This document shows positions 43,673 to 53,273 of a stretch of DNA of 64,000 bases, in pieces. Source of the DNA: PUPG01 sp964463915 (lineage in GTDB: Bacteria > Bacteroidota > Bacteroidia > Bacteroidales > UBA7960); assembly GCA_964463915.1 (NCBI GenBank), contig CAYXEH010000001.1:71408-135407 (forward strand), in the 5' to 3' direction. The translations under genes were made by a program, and so were the position numbers. The stretch's first letter is position 1. Each line of letters starts with the position of its first letter. The notes under the pieces are model-generated. The model saw only the letters and a list, made by a program, of their open reading frames with translations. It did not search any database and was not told the origin of the DNA.

Positions 43673-44794
43673 ATGACGAAATATAAAATCATGGGATCAC
43701 AACAACACATTGAACTGGCAGAAGGGACGCATTATCCGGATCCTGAAAAATTCTCTGCAACGATCAAGGGGAAGGCTGTCGGGCTGCTGTCCCTCACCAA
43801 TAAAACCGGGTGCAGGGTGGATATCACCAATTACGGCGGCCGGATCGTAAGCCTCACCGTGCCGGATAAACATGGTATTTTTGATGACATCGTGGCAGGA
43901 TTCCATTCACTGGATGCATATCTTGACTCCACTGAAGCCTTTTTCGGGGCCCTGATCGGTCGCTATGCCAACCGGATCGCGGGCGGCAAATTCACCCTTG
44001 ATGGCATGACTTATCATCTGGCTGTGAATAACGGGCCCAACCATCTGCACGGTGGCCCGGGCGGATTCCACCACATGGTGTGGGATATGAAACAGCCAAA
44101 CGACCAACAGGTGGAACTGAGTTGCCGGTCACCCCACATGCATGAAGGCTACCCGGGCAATCTGCAGGTTATTGTCCGTTACACCCTGACCGATCATAAC
44201 GAACTACACATTGAATTCCGGGCCGCCACCGACCGGAAAACGGTCATCAATTTTACCACACATCCGTTTTTCAACCTTAACGGAGAAGGCAACGGGCACA
44301 TCAATGACCATAACCTCAGGATCAGGGCCACCCACTTTATCCCTACAGACAAAACCATGATCCCTACCGGGGAGATCAGGCCGGTGAAACAAACCCCGAT
44401 GGATTTCACCGGGTTTACCCCTATCGGGAAACGACTCGGCAGTCATTATGATCAGCTTGAATTCGCGGGAGGCTATGACCATAATTATGTATTAAGCAAC
44501 ACACATGACAACCCACACCCTGAACTGGCTGCCACCGTATTTGACCCGGTCAGCGGCAGGGTCATGGAAGTACTGACCACAGAACCCGGACTGCAGTTTT
44601 ACGGGGGCAACTCCCTGGATGGAAGCCAGTTGGGAAAGCGGGGAAACCCTTACAAGAAGCAAACTTCCTTTTGCCTGGAGCCACAACATTATCCCGACTC
44701 ACCCAACCAACCAGGTTTCCCGTCCACTATATTACAAGCCGGAGACACATACACCTCCCACGCTGTTTTCAGGTTTTCAGTGGGGGATCACTAA
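43673..44794 (+). CDS. galM: aldose 1-epimerase (galactose mutarotase)
   Basis: A 373-residue mutarotase converting beta- to alpha-D-galactose for galactokinase. Conserved active-site segments are NGPNHLHGGPGGF (substrate His), THPFFNLNGEG (catalytic His) and FCLEPQHYPDSPN (catalytic Glu). No signal peptide is evident, so it is probably cytoplasmic. ATG codons at 43673 and 43691 both fit; the family domain begins at about residue 30. It lies 30 bp behind the symporter and 94 bp before galK. Confidence 0.94.
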   Translation: MTKYKIMGSQQHIELAEGTHYPDPEKFSATIKGKAVGLLSLTNKTGCRVDITNYGGRIVSLTVPDKHGIFDDIVAGFHSLDAYLDSTEAFFGALIGRYANRIAGGKFTLDGMTYHLAVNNGPNHLHGGPGGFHHMVWDMKQPNDQQVELSCRSPHMHEGYPGNLQVIVRYTLTDHNELHIEFRAATDRKTVINFTTHPFFNLNGEGNGHINDHNLRIRATHFIPTDKTMIPTGEIRPVKQTPMDFTGFTPIGKRLGSHYDQLEFAGGYDHNYVLSNTHDNPHPELAATVFDPVSGRVMEVLTTEPGLQFYGGNSLDGSQLGKRGNPYKKQTSFCLEPQHYPDSPNQPGFPSTILQAGDTYTSHAVFRFSVGDH

Positions 44795-44888
44795 TTACCC
44801 GGGCACTGCCCCATTGCGCTTCAAAGCATTCAACAGAAAAAGCAGCAACGATCAGTGAAATCTCTTAAATGACAGAAGACAGGCATTT

Positions 44889-46037
44889 ATGAATGAAACG
44901 AATGTAAGACAATTCTTTCAAAGCAAATATGGCAAAGATTACCACTTCTTCCGGGCACCCGGGAGAATTAACCTCATCGGGGAACACACCGATTATAACC
45001 TGGGTTATGTGTTGCCTGCTGCCATCAATAAATACATCTACCTGGCTATCCAACCCAACGAGACAGCTACGTTTCACATCCAGGCTGCAGATTTGAAAGA
45101 AAATGTTTCTTTTGACACGAGTTTCCATAAAGACACCCTTCCCGCCTGGGCCAGGTATCCGGCCGGTGTGATCAGAGAGTTGTCGAACCAGGGGTATCAT
45201 CTGAAAGGTTTCAACGCCGTTTTTGGCGGAGACATTCCTACCGGAGCCGGCCTGTCTTCTTCAGCCGCCCTGGAAAGTGCATTTGCCCTGGCCCTGAATT
45301 ACATGAATAACCTGAAATTAACGCGGATCGAACTCGCCAGGACCGGGCAGCAGGCGGAACACCACACGGCAGGTGTCAGATGCGGGATCATGGATCAATT
45401 CGCCTCCGTTTTCGGAAAGGCCAACCAGCTGATTCGCCTCGACTGCCGGAATCTGAGCCATACATATTTCCCTTTCGAGAGTATAAACCATACGCTCCTT
45501 TTGGTCAATACCGGGGTTCGTCATGCCCTGGCAGAATCTGCTTACAATGAAAGACGCGGACAATGTGAAAAAGGCGTACGTGTATTGGCAGAAAGATTTC
45601 CGGGAGTCGAAAGTTTACGGGATGTCAGCAGGGAAATGCTCCGTATAGCAGAAATAGATCTGGATCCCCTGGTATTAAAGCGCTGCGAGTTCGTGGCGGA
45701 GGAGAACGAAAGAGTGATCCGCACCTGTGAGGCACTTGAGAAGGGCGACATGGTTAAAACCGGGAAGTTCATGTGGGATTCCCATGAGGGACTCCGGAAC
45801 AAATATGAGGTAAGTTGCCGGGAGTTGGATTTTCTGGTGGCAAACGCCGGAAGCATCTCCGGGGTCAGGGGGGCAAGAATGATGGGAGGCGGTTTTGGGG
45901 GTTGCACCATCAACCTGCTTGAAACCCGTTATATAGATTTATTCAAGCAGGTAACTTCGGAAAAATTTCATAATCAGTTTCAACGCTGCCCGGAATTCTA
46001 TGAGGTAACCTTAGCCGACGGAGCAACACCAAAATAA
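44889..46037 (+). CDS. galK: galactokinase
   Basis: A GHMP-family galactokinase of 382 residues, phosphorylating alpha-D-galactose to galactose-1-phosphate with ATP. The galactokinase signature APGRINLIGEHTDYN lies at about residues 21-35. The ATP-binding GHMP motif is PTGAGLSSSAALE, and the catalytic Asp lies in CGIMDQFASVFG. The C-terminal motif is ARMMGGGFGGCTI. It completes the operon symporter-galM-galK. No galT or galE follows, so the Leloir pathway must be finished by genes outside this window. Confidence 0.96.
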   Translation: MNETNVRQFFQSKYGKDYHFFRAPGRINLIGEHTDYNLGYVLPAAINKYIYLAIQPNETATFHIQAADLKENVSFDTSFHKDTLPAWARYPAGVIRELSNQGYHLKGFNAVFGGDIPTGAGLSSSAALESAFALALNYMNNLKLTRIELARTGQQAEHHTAGVRCGIMDQFASVFGKANQLIRLDCRNLSHTYFPFESINHTLLLVNTGVRHALAESAYNERRGQCEKGVRVLAERFPGVESLRDVSREMLRIAEIDLDPLVLKRCEFVAEENERVIRTCEALEKGDMVKTGKFMWDSHEGLRNKYEVSCRELDFLVANAGSISGVRGARMMGGGFGGCTINLLETRYIDLFKQVTSEKFHNQFQRCPEFYEVTLADGATPK

Positions 46038-46112
46038 AATTTAGTAACTTAGGGTTAAATTGACCGATTCTTCTTTTATAACCAAAAATATAGATATATA
46101 AATTACCCGGGT

Positions 46113-47162
46113 ATGCAAGCCTTACAGAAAACCAATCAAATCCTCTTATTTATTCTGCTTTTTTTTGTGCTCCTGTATTTTGGATCACCTTACCTGGTTC
46201 CCTTTGTTTTCGGGGTATTTTTTGCTTCATTAATGACCCCTTTTTCAAATATGCTTGAACGGGTCCGGATACCCCGGGTATTTTCATCTCTGCTCAGCAC
46301 CCTGATGATCTTCATCATTGTGGGAAGTATTCTTTATATCCTGATGAAACAGGTCAGCATATTTGTTTCGGATATATCCTTTTTCAAAGAAGAAGTACAG
46401 ATGTTCATTGAGAACATTCAGGACCGGATTAAAACCGCCACAGGGCTCACCCTGGACAGACAACAAAAGATATGGGAAAACAGATCAGCAGATATCATAA
46501 ACAGCATTGAGAACAGTCTCAGCGGCTTTTTGGGTAACTTTTTCAACACCATGGCTGGTTTTTTACTGGTTTTGGTATATATGTTCCTTCTTTTGTATTA
46601 CAGGAGCAGGTTTGTAGAGTTCGTAACGGGATTCATAAAAAAGGATCAGGAAAAAGAAACCGCTGATGCGATAAGGAAGACCAGCAGGGTTGTCCATCAC
46701 TATCTGTTTGGCAGGGCAAAAGTAATGGCATTACTAAGTATCATGTATTACATTACTTTTTTGATCTTTGATATCCCTTATGCGGGTTTTTTAACAATCT
46801 TCGGAGCCTTAATCACCATCATTCCCTACCTGGGTCCATTCGTCAGTGGTGTGCTTCCCATAATATTCAGCATAATATATTTACAGGAATTGCAGGTCAT
46901 CCTGTTGTTCGCGGTCATCATCTTCATTGAACAAATGATTGAAAGCTATGTATTTGAGCCTTTGATTATTGGTAGCGAAGTTAAGATTAATCCCCTGTTT
47001 GTGATCATTGCCGTCCTGCTGGGCGGCATGGTTTGGGGATTGGCGGGAATGGTCCTTTTTGTACCCATGTTTGCAATTGCAAAAATAATTTCAACCCATG
47101 TACAGGGGCTTCAGCCTTTTGGCCGACTTCTGGGCCCTTCCAATCAATCTGTAAATGACTGA
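46113..47162 (+). CDS. AI-2E family (PerM/UPF0118) membrane transporter
   Basis: A 349-residue AI-2E/PerM-type membrane protein with seven to eight predicted helices. The N-terminal pair of helices is followed by an amphipathic region (about 85-140) and the conserved C-terminal core (PYAGFLTIFGALITIIPYLG, GGMVWGLAGMVLFVP). Members export signalling molecules, exchange Na+/H+, or are of unknown activity. No quorum-sensing gene is adjacent, so the AI-2 label is only a family name here. Confidence 0.9.
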   Translation: MQALQKTNQILLFILLFFVLLYFGSPYLVPFVFGVFFASLMTPFSNMLERVRIPRVFSSLLSTLMIFIIVGSILYILMKQVSIFVSDISFFKEEVQMFIENIQDRIKTATGLTLDRQQKIWENRSADIINSIENSLSGFLGNFFNTMAGFLLVLVYMFLLLYYRSRFVEFVTGFIKKDQEKETADAIRKTSRVVHHYLFGRAKVMALLSIMYYITFLIFDIPYAGFLTIFGALITIIPYLGPFVSGVLPIIFSIIYLQELQVILLFAVIIFIEQMIESYVFEPLIIGSEVKINPLFVIIAVLLGGMVWGLAGMVLFVPMFAIAKIISTHVQGLQPFGRLLGPSNQSVND

Positions 47163-47226
47163 TAAGAAAGTTATATGTTTCAATTTTATTTGACCAGCAT
47201 GAAATCGCACTAATTTTTTATGACAA

Positions 47227-47736
47227 ATGCAAGATAACGTACGAATCAGAGAAGTAACCAATAAAGACAATGAAGCACTGGCCGGCATCATCAGGGATGC
47301 CTTTGATGAGCATGGTGCACCACAAACAGGAACGGTATATTCAGACCCTACCACGGATGACTTGTTCAGTCTTTTTCAGCGACCGGATGCAGTATTGTAT
47401 GTAGCGGAGGTTGGCAATCAGATAAAAGGCTGTTGCGGAATTTATCCAACCAATGGTCTGGAGCCCGGTTATGCAGAGTTGGTCAAATTCTACCTGATGG
47501 CCGACAGCAGGGGAAAAGGGCTGGGCAGAATGCTTATGGAGCGCAGTATAGAAGCAGCTATTCACCTGGGTTATCAATATCTGTACATTGAGAGCCTGCC
47601 AGAGTTTTCAAAAGCAGTGAATATGTACCAGAAGCTTGGATTTGAAATGCTTTCCAATCCACTGGGTGAATCCGGGCATCCTACCTGTACCATCTGGATG
47701 CTCAAAAAGCTGACCAGGGCAGCTGGCAACAATTAA
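47227..47736 (+). CDS. GNAT-family N-acetyltransferase
   Basis: A 169-residue GCN5-related acetyltransferase using acetyl-CoA. Motif A, the pyrophosphate-binding loop, is DSRGKGLGRMLME. The preceding strand is AELVKFYLMAD, and the C-terminal motif B strand is YLYIESLPEFSKAV with the Tyr-containing MYQKLGFE. The substrate cannot be inferred. The start at 47227 gives the standard N-terminal VRIREVTNKDNEALAGII. Confidence 0.92.
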   Translation: MQDNVRIREVTNKDNEALAGIIRDAFDEHGAPQTGTVYSDPTTDDLFSLFQRPDAVLYVAEVGNQIKGCCGIYPTNGLEPGYAELVKFYLMADSRGKGLGRMLMERSIEAAIHLGYQYLYIESLPEFSKAVNMYQKLGFEMLSNPLGESGHPTCTIWMLKKLTRAAGNN

Positions 47737-47830
47737 GCGGGCCCGGCATCATCAGGCCAACTTATGCTTAATTGAATGTCAAAAGATATGCGCCAGCCGA
47801 TAAAATAGAAGAGTAAACAAGCAGACAATT

Positions 47831-49537
47831 ATGCACTACACCAGAATTGTATTAAGTGGAAAGTACCAGGAGATTGGCTCCCAGGTAATGAGGCTGACGA
47901 AGCCTGCACCAGCACTGATCTTCAGGTTTGATCTTTTTTATGAAAAAGTTGAGCAGATTTTACGGACACGTTCTATCCGCCGCGTACTTGTTGAACGGCG
48001 TAAAGGGTTTTCTGCCCCGGCTTTCGGCGGACTGGAAGAGATCCGTGCAGGAATTGAGCGATTGAGAAAAGCCGGAAAAGAGATTTATTATTATGCCGCA
48101 GAATATGAGACTTCGGACATTGTGCTTTCGGCTGCCTGCAACCACAGGATAATGCACCCACTGGGTCAACTGTCTTTCCGGGGGATGGCAATGCCTTCCC
48201 TTTTTTTTAAGAACTTTCTTGACAAACATGACATAGATGTCACCATAATACGACGCGGGAAATACAAGGGTGCGGCAGACCGCCTGAGAACAGAAAAATT
48301 CGATGATTATTCCCGGGAACAGTACCAGGCCTTAATGACAGGGGTCGTGTCTGCCATGCGAAAAGCAGCTGCAACTCCCGCCGGTGGCCAAAAGCAAGGT
48401 GGGTTTTCTGAAGAAATACTGGATAAAATGTTGGAGGGACGCATTTATACAGCAACAGAAGCCCTGGAAAACAAAATGGTGGATCAACTAACCACCCTCT
48501 ATGGTCTTATTGATAAATGGAAGAGGAAAAAAATCAGGGAAAGACCCGGGATAAAGTTTTTCCGATTTCGTTCCGGATCACGCCTGGCAATATTGGTTCT
48601 TGAAGGCATGATCGCAGACGGAGCTAATCGCAACCACCCTCTTTTTGGACAGGTAACCGGGGACAGCCAAATGATCAAAAGAATCCGCGCCCTTCGCAGA
48701 AACAAGCGTGTAAAAGGGGTGGTATTCAGAATTAACAGCAGTGGGGGGGCTCCTACCGCAAGCGAAAACATTCTGAAAGAGCTTGCCGCCCTGCATAGGG
48801 AAAAACCTCTTGTGATCTCCATGGGTCCCGTCGCCGGGAGTGGTGGTTACTGGCTCTCAACCACCGGTCGGCGGCTTTTTGCACTTCCCACAACCCTGAC
48901 AGGGTCGATCGGCGTCATCACCCTTTTCTTCAACCTGGCGGGTTTACTAAAAAAACACGGAATCACAACCGACTGTATCAAAGAAGGGAATTCAGCAGAT
49001 ATGGGATCCGCTTTCCGTCCGCTCACCGACAAAGAGCACAGCACCATTAACCATACCGTAGATTTTCTTTACCAGGCTTTTATTGACAGGGTCGCAGGAA
49101 GCCGTAAAATGACCAGGGAAACAATCCATGAGCTGGGACAAGGTCGTTTATGGCTCGGGATCGAGGCGGTCCAACACAAACTTGTGGACCAGACCGGAGG
49201 CCTGCATGATGCAATCAACCACCTGAAGGACATCCTCAACGTTAAAAGGGTAAAACTTCAATTTCAACCACGTCAGCCTTTAATAATGCGGATTATGGGC
49301 AAGCGTTCTGCCGCAGCAGCAGAAAAAGTATTATCGGCAAATTTCCTATGGAAGGAGGAAACAGACAATGCTCCGGGGTTCCCTTTTTTACCAAACGCCG
49401 AGACCCTCTCAAATGAACTGAATATCTCTCTTTCCCTGGCCCAGGCTTGCCTCTCGGTTCATGGCCGTTTACTTCTACATGACCCTTTACTGACCCAACT
49501 TTTTTACGGCATTCACAATTCCGGTAATCAGCGTTAA
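47831..49537 (+). CDS. sppA: signal peptide peptidase SppA-like S49 protease (tandem domain)
   Basis: A 568-residue S49 protease with two ClpP-fold domains. The catalytic Lys lies in the first domain in GKYKGAADR (Lys146), and the nucleophile Ser in the second in VAGSGGYWLS (Ser337), the same split dyad as in E. coli SppA. GSIGVITLFFNL follows as expected. The N-terminal membrane anchor of E. coli SppA is not present; the sequence starts directly with a soluble strand (MHYTRIVLSG). The enzyme may be soluble or peripherally bound. The stop overlaps the next gene's ATG by one base. Confidence 0.9.
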   Translation: MHYTRIVLSGKYQEIGSQVMRLTKPAPALIFRFDLFYEKVEQILRTRSIRRVLVERRKGFSAPAFGGLEEIRAGIERLRKAGKEIYYYAAEYETSDIVLSAACNHRIMHPLGQLSFRGMAMPSLFFKNFLDKHDIDVTIIRRGKYKGAADRLRTEKFDDYSREQYQALMTGVVSAMRKAAATPAGGQKQGGFSEEILDKMLEGRIYTATEALENKMVDQLTTLYGLIDKWKRKKIRERPGIKFFRFRSGSRLAILVLEGMIADGANRNHPLFGQVTGDSQMIKRIRALRRNKRVKGVVFRINSSGGAPTASENILKELAALHREKPLVISMGPVAGSGGYWLSTTGRRLFALPTTLTGSIGVITLFFNLAGLLKKHGITTDCIKEGNSADMGSAFRPLTDKEHSTINHTVDFLYQAFIDRVAGSRKMTRETIHELGQGRLWLGIEAVQHKLVDQTGGLHDAINHLKDILNVKRVKLQFQPRQPLIMRIMGKRSAAAAEKVLSANFLWKEETDNAPGFPFLPNAETLSNELNISLSLAQACLSVHGRLLLHDPLLTQLFYGIHNSGNQR

Positions 49538-50472
49538 TGGGTATGAGCCCCCTTGCTTCTATGAGACAAAGCACAATTATAATGATCATAGGATTTGTAC
49601 TCCTCTGGAACTCCGGTTTCATCGGTGCAGAGGTTGGCTTATCCTATTCCGGTCCTTTCAGCCTGCTTTTCTGGCGCTACCTGGGACTGACGCTGCTCCT
49701 CCTGATTTACCTACTGGCAAGGAAACGATTAAGATGGGTAGGATGGTCTGCAGCAGCTCCAAATATGCTCGTTGGTGTACTTGCTCATGGTGGTTGGCTG
49801 AGCTGCGTTTTGTTGGCCCAGTATTGTGGTGTACCACCAGGGATTGTTGCACTCGTAGTCGCCCTGCAGCCCATGACAACCGGTGCCTTTTCCGGGCTTG
49901 CAGTGGGTGAACCAACACCAATTTTCAGATGGATTGGCCTGGCGATTGGATTTGGCGGGGTGGTCATGACCGTTGTTTCAAGAATAAATTTTGAAAGCAC
50001 CGAGTCAATATTCGCTTATTTAATTCCCCTGGGATCGGTGATTTCAATCACGATTGCCAGTCTGATCCAAAGAAGAATGGATATTCATCATACTTCCGGT
50101 CGCCTGCCTGTTGACCTCACCCTCTTTTATCAGTCCCTGGCGACTACCCTGGCAATTACCTTACCGGTCCTGGCATTTGATGGGTCAACCACACAATGGG
50201 AAAACACCTTCATCTTTACCATGATTTGGCTCGTGATTGGTGTTTCTTTGGGTGCGTATACCCTGATGTGGGAACTTATCGAACGAATGGACGCCACACG
50301 CGTGGCAAGCCTGTTTTACCTTGGCCCCCCCATTACCATGTTAATGGCCTGGATAGCCTTCGGCGACACCTTAAAGGTGATGGATGTCGCAGGCCTGCTG
50401 GTAGTATTTACAGGTGTTCTGATGACGCAGATAAAACCGGCATCTTTACGAAAAATAAACACCCATAAATAG
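49537..50472 (+). CDS. EamA/DMT-superfamily transporter
   Basis: A 311-residue drug/metabolite transporter with ten predicted helices in two EamA repeats. The first repeat contains ILLWNSGFIGAEVGLSYSGPF and the second ends LLVVFTGVLMTQIKP. The substrate is unknown. The ATG shares a base with the sppA stop (TAATG), indicating translational coupling; ATG codons at the third and ninth positions are alternative starts. Confidence 0.9.
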   Translation: MGMSPLASMRQSTIIMIIGFVLLWNSGFIGAEVGLSYSGPFSLLFWRYLGLTLLLLIYLLARKRLRWVGWSAAAPNMLVGVLAHGGWLSCVLLAQYCGVPPGIVALVVALQPMTTGAFSGLAVGEPTPIFRWIGLAIGFGGVVMTVVSRINFESTESIFAYLIPLGSVISITIASLIQRRMDIHHTSGRLPVDLTLFYQSLATTLAITLPVLAFDGSTTQWENTFIFTMIWLVIGVSLGAYTLMWELIERMDATRVASLFYLGPPITMLMAWIAFGDTLKVMDVAGLLVVFTGVLMTQIKPASLRKINTHK

Positions 50473-50479
50473 CAAGTAA

Positions 50480-51181
50480 ATGATTAACCCTGAAATTATC
50501 GCGGCATTCACAGGACTGGCAACTGTAATTATATGGCTCTTTTACCTGAATATATTCTGGCACGAGCACCAGCGAAACCGTCGACCTTTTCTATTGATTC
50601 ATCACGCAACCGCACAAGATCCTGAAGCAAGCTGTATGATCGTGAATATGAGCAAAGAAGCTGTACACATACAATGTGTAATTGTTACGCTTGAACAAGC
50701 GAAGGGATACTCCAGGCATTATCTGACCGGCTACAGCCGTATTAATCCGCAGGAGGAAGTCAGTCAACCCAGCCTGCGTGAGGGCCCCCTTATGCCAGGA
50801 GGATATATTATATTGGGTACTTTTACAGACCTTTTGCTCGGGCGCGATATTGGACTTGAAAAAGACCAACACAAAGACAGGCTCCGTCAATTTCCGGATA
50901 TCCGACAATTAAAAAACATAAAATCCATGGAAATTTGTGTGGCAGTTACCCATGGACAAACTGCGAATCCCATCGGGGCACGCCGGGCTTTTTTCGTGGA
51001 AAAACATAATAATGAGATCAAAATCAGGTCTTATAGCATTTATACAGAACAACTTATCAAACGAAAGAAGCGGAAAATCGTAAAGGAATGGGTAGAACAA
51101 AGGCTTGAACCCAAGCTGCGGGGTGACAATCAAAACGAACAGACCCTGCAAACACAGGGTGAAACATCAAGAGATAAATAG
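50480..51181 (+). CDS. unknown protein with one N-terminal membrane helix
   Basis: A 233-residue protein I do not recognise. One hydrophobic helix (about residues 6-27) is followed by HEHQRNRRP, so the rest is probably cytoplasmic. The soluble part has a beta-rich first half (LLIHHATAQ, ASCMIVNMSKEAVHIQCVIV) that could be an immunoglobulin-like or CARDB-like fold, and a charged helical tail (KRKKRKIVKEWVEQRLEPKL). It begins 7 bp after the EamA gene and is likely in the sppA operon. No catalytic motif is visible. Confidence 0.7.
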   Translation: MINPEIIAAFTGLATVIIWLFYLNIFWHEHQRNRRPFLLIHHATAQDPEASCMIVNMSKEAVHIQCVIVTLEQAKGYSRHYLTGYSRINPQEEVSQPSLREGPLMPGGYIILGTFTDLLLGRDIGLEKDQHKDRLRQFPDIRQLKNIKSMEICVAVTHGQTANPIGARRAFFVEKHNNEIKIRSYSIYTEQLIKRKKRKIVKEWVEQRLEPKLRGDNQNEQTLQTQGETSRDK

Positions 51182-51187
51182 CGTCAA

Positions 51188-51239
51188 TATACTTTTAACC
51201 CGGCAATCTCCGGGAAGGAGCTACCGGGTTAAAAGTATA
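51188..51239. terminator. long perfect inverted repeat between convergent genes
   Basis: TATACTTTTAACCCGG (51188-51203) and its exact complement at 51224-51239 form a 16-bp stem with a 20-base loop that can itself form CTCC/GGAG. It starts six bases behind the stop of the unknown gene and ends before the BON gene stop. There is no U tract in either direction, so it is a bidirectional end structure rather than a textbook terminator. Confidence 0.65.
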
Positions 51240-51250
51240 CAATTGATCAA

Positions 51251-51916
51251 TCAGCCTACGCTAATCTCATCCACCACATCCACTACCCCGGTGGTAAAAG
51301 CTGCGATATTCAAAGCTTCTCTTTTCATCGCATAAAAGGGCACATTGCCGCTCAGGTGTGCCATTCCATTATTGACACTGACCCGTACTGCATTGTCATC
51401 CACCAATGCGCTACGCTGAAAGGCTTTCCTTATATCTTCCTCCACCTCAATATCAATGGCAGACATTTTGGGTATAACTTTCAAACGGTTATCGACACGG
51501 ATAACCCCGGTGGAAGAAATGGCAATATCCTCTGCAAGGTTTTTCTCCCAGAAGCTATCTACCGTTCCTGTGAGCGCAACAACACCATCAATACAGTCAA
51601 CCAGGATTCCATCTGCATTAAGTTGGTCGTTCCACAGTAATTTAGACTTCACGTTGGCGGCAATCTCATCATCTCCTGGCAACCCCACTTCAGGAGGAAA
51701 TTCCACTTCCAGCAAATTATCCACGTGAGTAATTCCGGGAACCAAAAAAGCCTCCCTTTCAGCAGTTAGTTTCTCAGTGTAGCTGGGAACACTGCCTTCC
51801 AGAATGGCCAGGTTGCCCTCCACTGTAACGTGAATGTTGGAAGCATTCACACTGTCGTTCCATACCAACTGGTCAATAATTTCCAATTTTTTGGTTTCGT
51901 CTGCTGCTGGATCCAT
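51251..51916 (-). CDS. triple BON-domain protein
   Basis: A 221-residue protein made of three consecutive BON domains (about 1-70, 78-145, 150-221). Each has the pattern of a helical start, VEGNLAILEGSVPSY-type Gly-bearing hairpin, and a V-D-N/D-x-(L/I)-x-V ending. No signal peptide or lipobox is seen, so it is probably cytoplasmic, unlike OsmY. BON domains bind membranes or phospholipid and are linked to osmotic or general stress. It follows the PEBP gene by 32 bp on the same strand. Confidence 0.9.
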   Translation of the reverse strand: MDPAADETKKLEIIDQLVWNDSVNASNIHVTVEGNLAILEGSVPSYTEKLTAEREAFLVPGITHVDNLLEVEFPPEVGLPGDDEIAANVKSKLLWNDQLNADGILVDCIDGVVALTGTVDSFWEKNLAEDIAISSTGVIRVDNRLKVIPKMSAIDIEVEEDIRKAFQRSALVDDNAVRVSVNNGMAHLSGNVPFYAMKREALNIAAFTTGVVDVVDEISVG

Positions 51917-51948
51917 AGTAAATCAATTTTAGGATTTGAGACATCATT

Positions 51949-52416
51949 TTATGAAGACATTCTATATGTACCCATATATTCGGCCTGGTCTAACATAAGT
52001 CCGTTAATGGCCTCATGGAAATCTTCTCCGTTTTGAATAGATTCCGGCGGAAGCTTCTTTTTCAGCGCATAAATCCGGAAATAATACCGGTGCTCCTCCC
52101 CTTTTGGCGGGCATGGACCACCGTATCCGATCTTGCCAAAGTCGTTTTTGGCCTGAATACCTCCATTGTCAAGATTCTTTTCAATGGGGGTAATTTTCTC
52201 CAGTCTATGGCAGCCGGCAGGTAAGTTGTACACTATCCAATGGGTAAATGTTCCACCTGGTGCGTCAGGATCTTCCATGATCAGGGCGAAAGTGACGGTT
52301 CCTTCTGGTTCGCCATCCCAATGCAAAGGGGGAGAAACATCGTCTCCCTCACATGAATGGACGACAGGGATTTTTACTCCTTCTTCAAAAGCAGGGCTGG
52401 AAATATTAAATGCCAT
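51949..52416 (-). CDS. YbhB/YbcL-family (PEBP-like) protein
   Basis: A 155-residue phosphatidylethanolamine-binding-protein fold of the bacterial Raf-kinase-inhibitor-like type. The ligand-site motifs are ALIMEDPDAPGGTFTHWIVYNLP and GYGGPCPPKGEEHRYYFRIYAL. The molecular role of bacterial members is unknown. It is upstream of the BON gene and probably cotranscribed with it. Confidence 0.94.
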   Translation of the reverse strand: MAFNISSPAFEEGVKIPVVHSCEGDDVSPPLHWDGEPEGTVTFALIMEDPDAPGGTFTHWIVYNLPAGCHRLEKITPIEKNLDNGGIQAKNDFGKIGYGGPCPPKGEEHRYYFRIYALKKKLPPESIQNGEDFHEAINGLMLDQAEYMGTYRMSS

Positions 52417-52530
52417 AAATACCTCCTGTTTTTTTGTAATTAAAATATATTGAATTAAGTGATACGTAAATATGCAGTCTTGTCTGACAGGGAAAGACCT
52501 GTACTACAGACTTCCATAACAAGATCTTTT

Positions 52531-52977
52531 TTATAAGGAACCCCGGAAAAGTTCTTTCAGTTCTTTGGGTAACTGTGCAATGATATCCTCAAATTCTCCT
52601 TTGGAAATATAATTGTCAACCAGAACTGAAAATACAGTTTGGATAATTTCTTCCGTTGACATTTTCCAGCTGAATTCCTGTTCCCCGTATTGTTCCTGGT
52701 GTTTCTCCACTTCATCAATGAACTCCTTCCTGGTGTTCAGATCCAAAGGTTTCTCACGATATTTCCAATTATCCACATAAACAGCCTTCAGGCTCATGGG
52801 CAACTGCGACAACATATTCAAGGATTCACTGATGGTAATACGTTCCCGCAGAGAATGCAGCACCGCCCTAAGTACAATCGAGGTTCTTCCTCTTTCTTCC
52901 GGATGACCCAAACGGTTTGCCAGTTTGTTGATAAATTCATTGCCTTCTTTTGCAAACTTTTCAAAATTCAAAGCCAT
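52531..52977 (-). CDS. DUF2267 protein
   Basis: A 148-residue helical protein of the DUF2267 family. The segments INKLANRLGHPEERGRTSIV, LRAVLHSLRERITISESLNM and LSQLPMSLKAVYVDNW are typical, and a second half-repeat ends IIAQLPKELKELF. The family has no known biochemical function but recurs beside stress genes in other phyla. It lies 114 bp upstream of the PEBP gene and is divergent from the erythromycin-esterase gene. Confidence 0.9.
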   Translation of the reverse strand: MALNFEKFAKEGNEFINKLANRLGHPEERGRTSIVLRAVLHSLRERITISESLNMLSQLPMSLKAVYVDNWKYREKPLDLNTRKEFIDEVEKHQEQYGEQEFSWKMSTEEIIQTVFSVLVDNYISKGEFEDIIAQLPKELKELFRGSL

Positions 52978-53273
52978 AACTTATCCTCCATTTTTATCGG
53001 TTTATAAAAAGCGTTTCAATATTTCATATGAAAGGGGGTTAAAAATCAACAGTGGTGTGAAAATTAAACCCCATTAAGAATTGTTTTTCCTGCATTTTGG
53101 CACCCAATAAAGGGGAAACCTCATTTTTCCCTTTAAAAAAGACAAATACCATACCACATACTTTTATTTGACTGAAGCTGAAAACCGTGTATATTTTTAT
53201 TATCGGCACACTTCATTTATATCCACATACGAAAATATTGGCTCTGTTTTTGCACGGTTCATCGTAAAACAAT

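Noticed and set aside
53109..53134. AAAGGGGAAA / TTTTTCCCTTT imperfect hairpin between DUF2267 and the esterase gene
   Set aside because: The stem is imperfect and AT-rich and lies upstream of both divergent genes, so there is no clear terminator or operator role.
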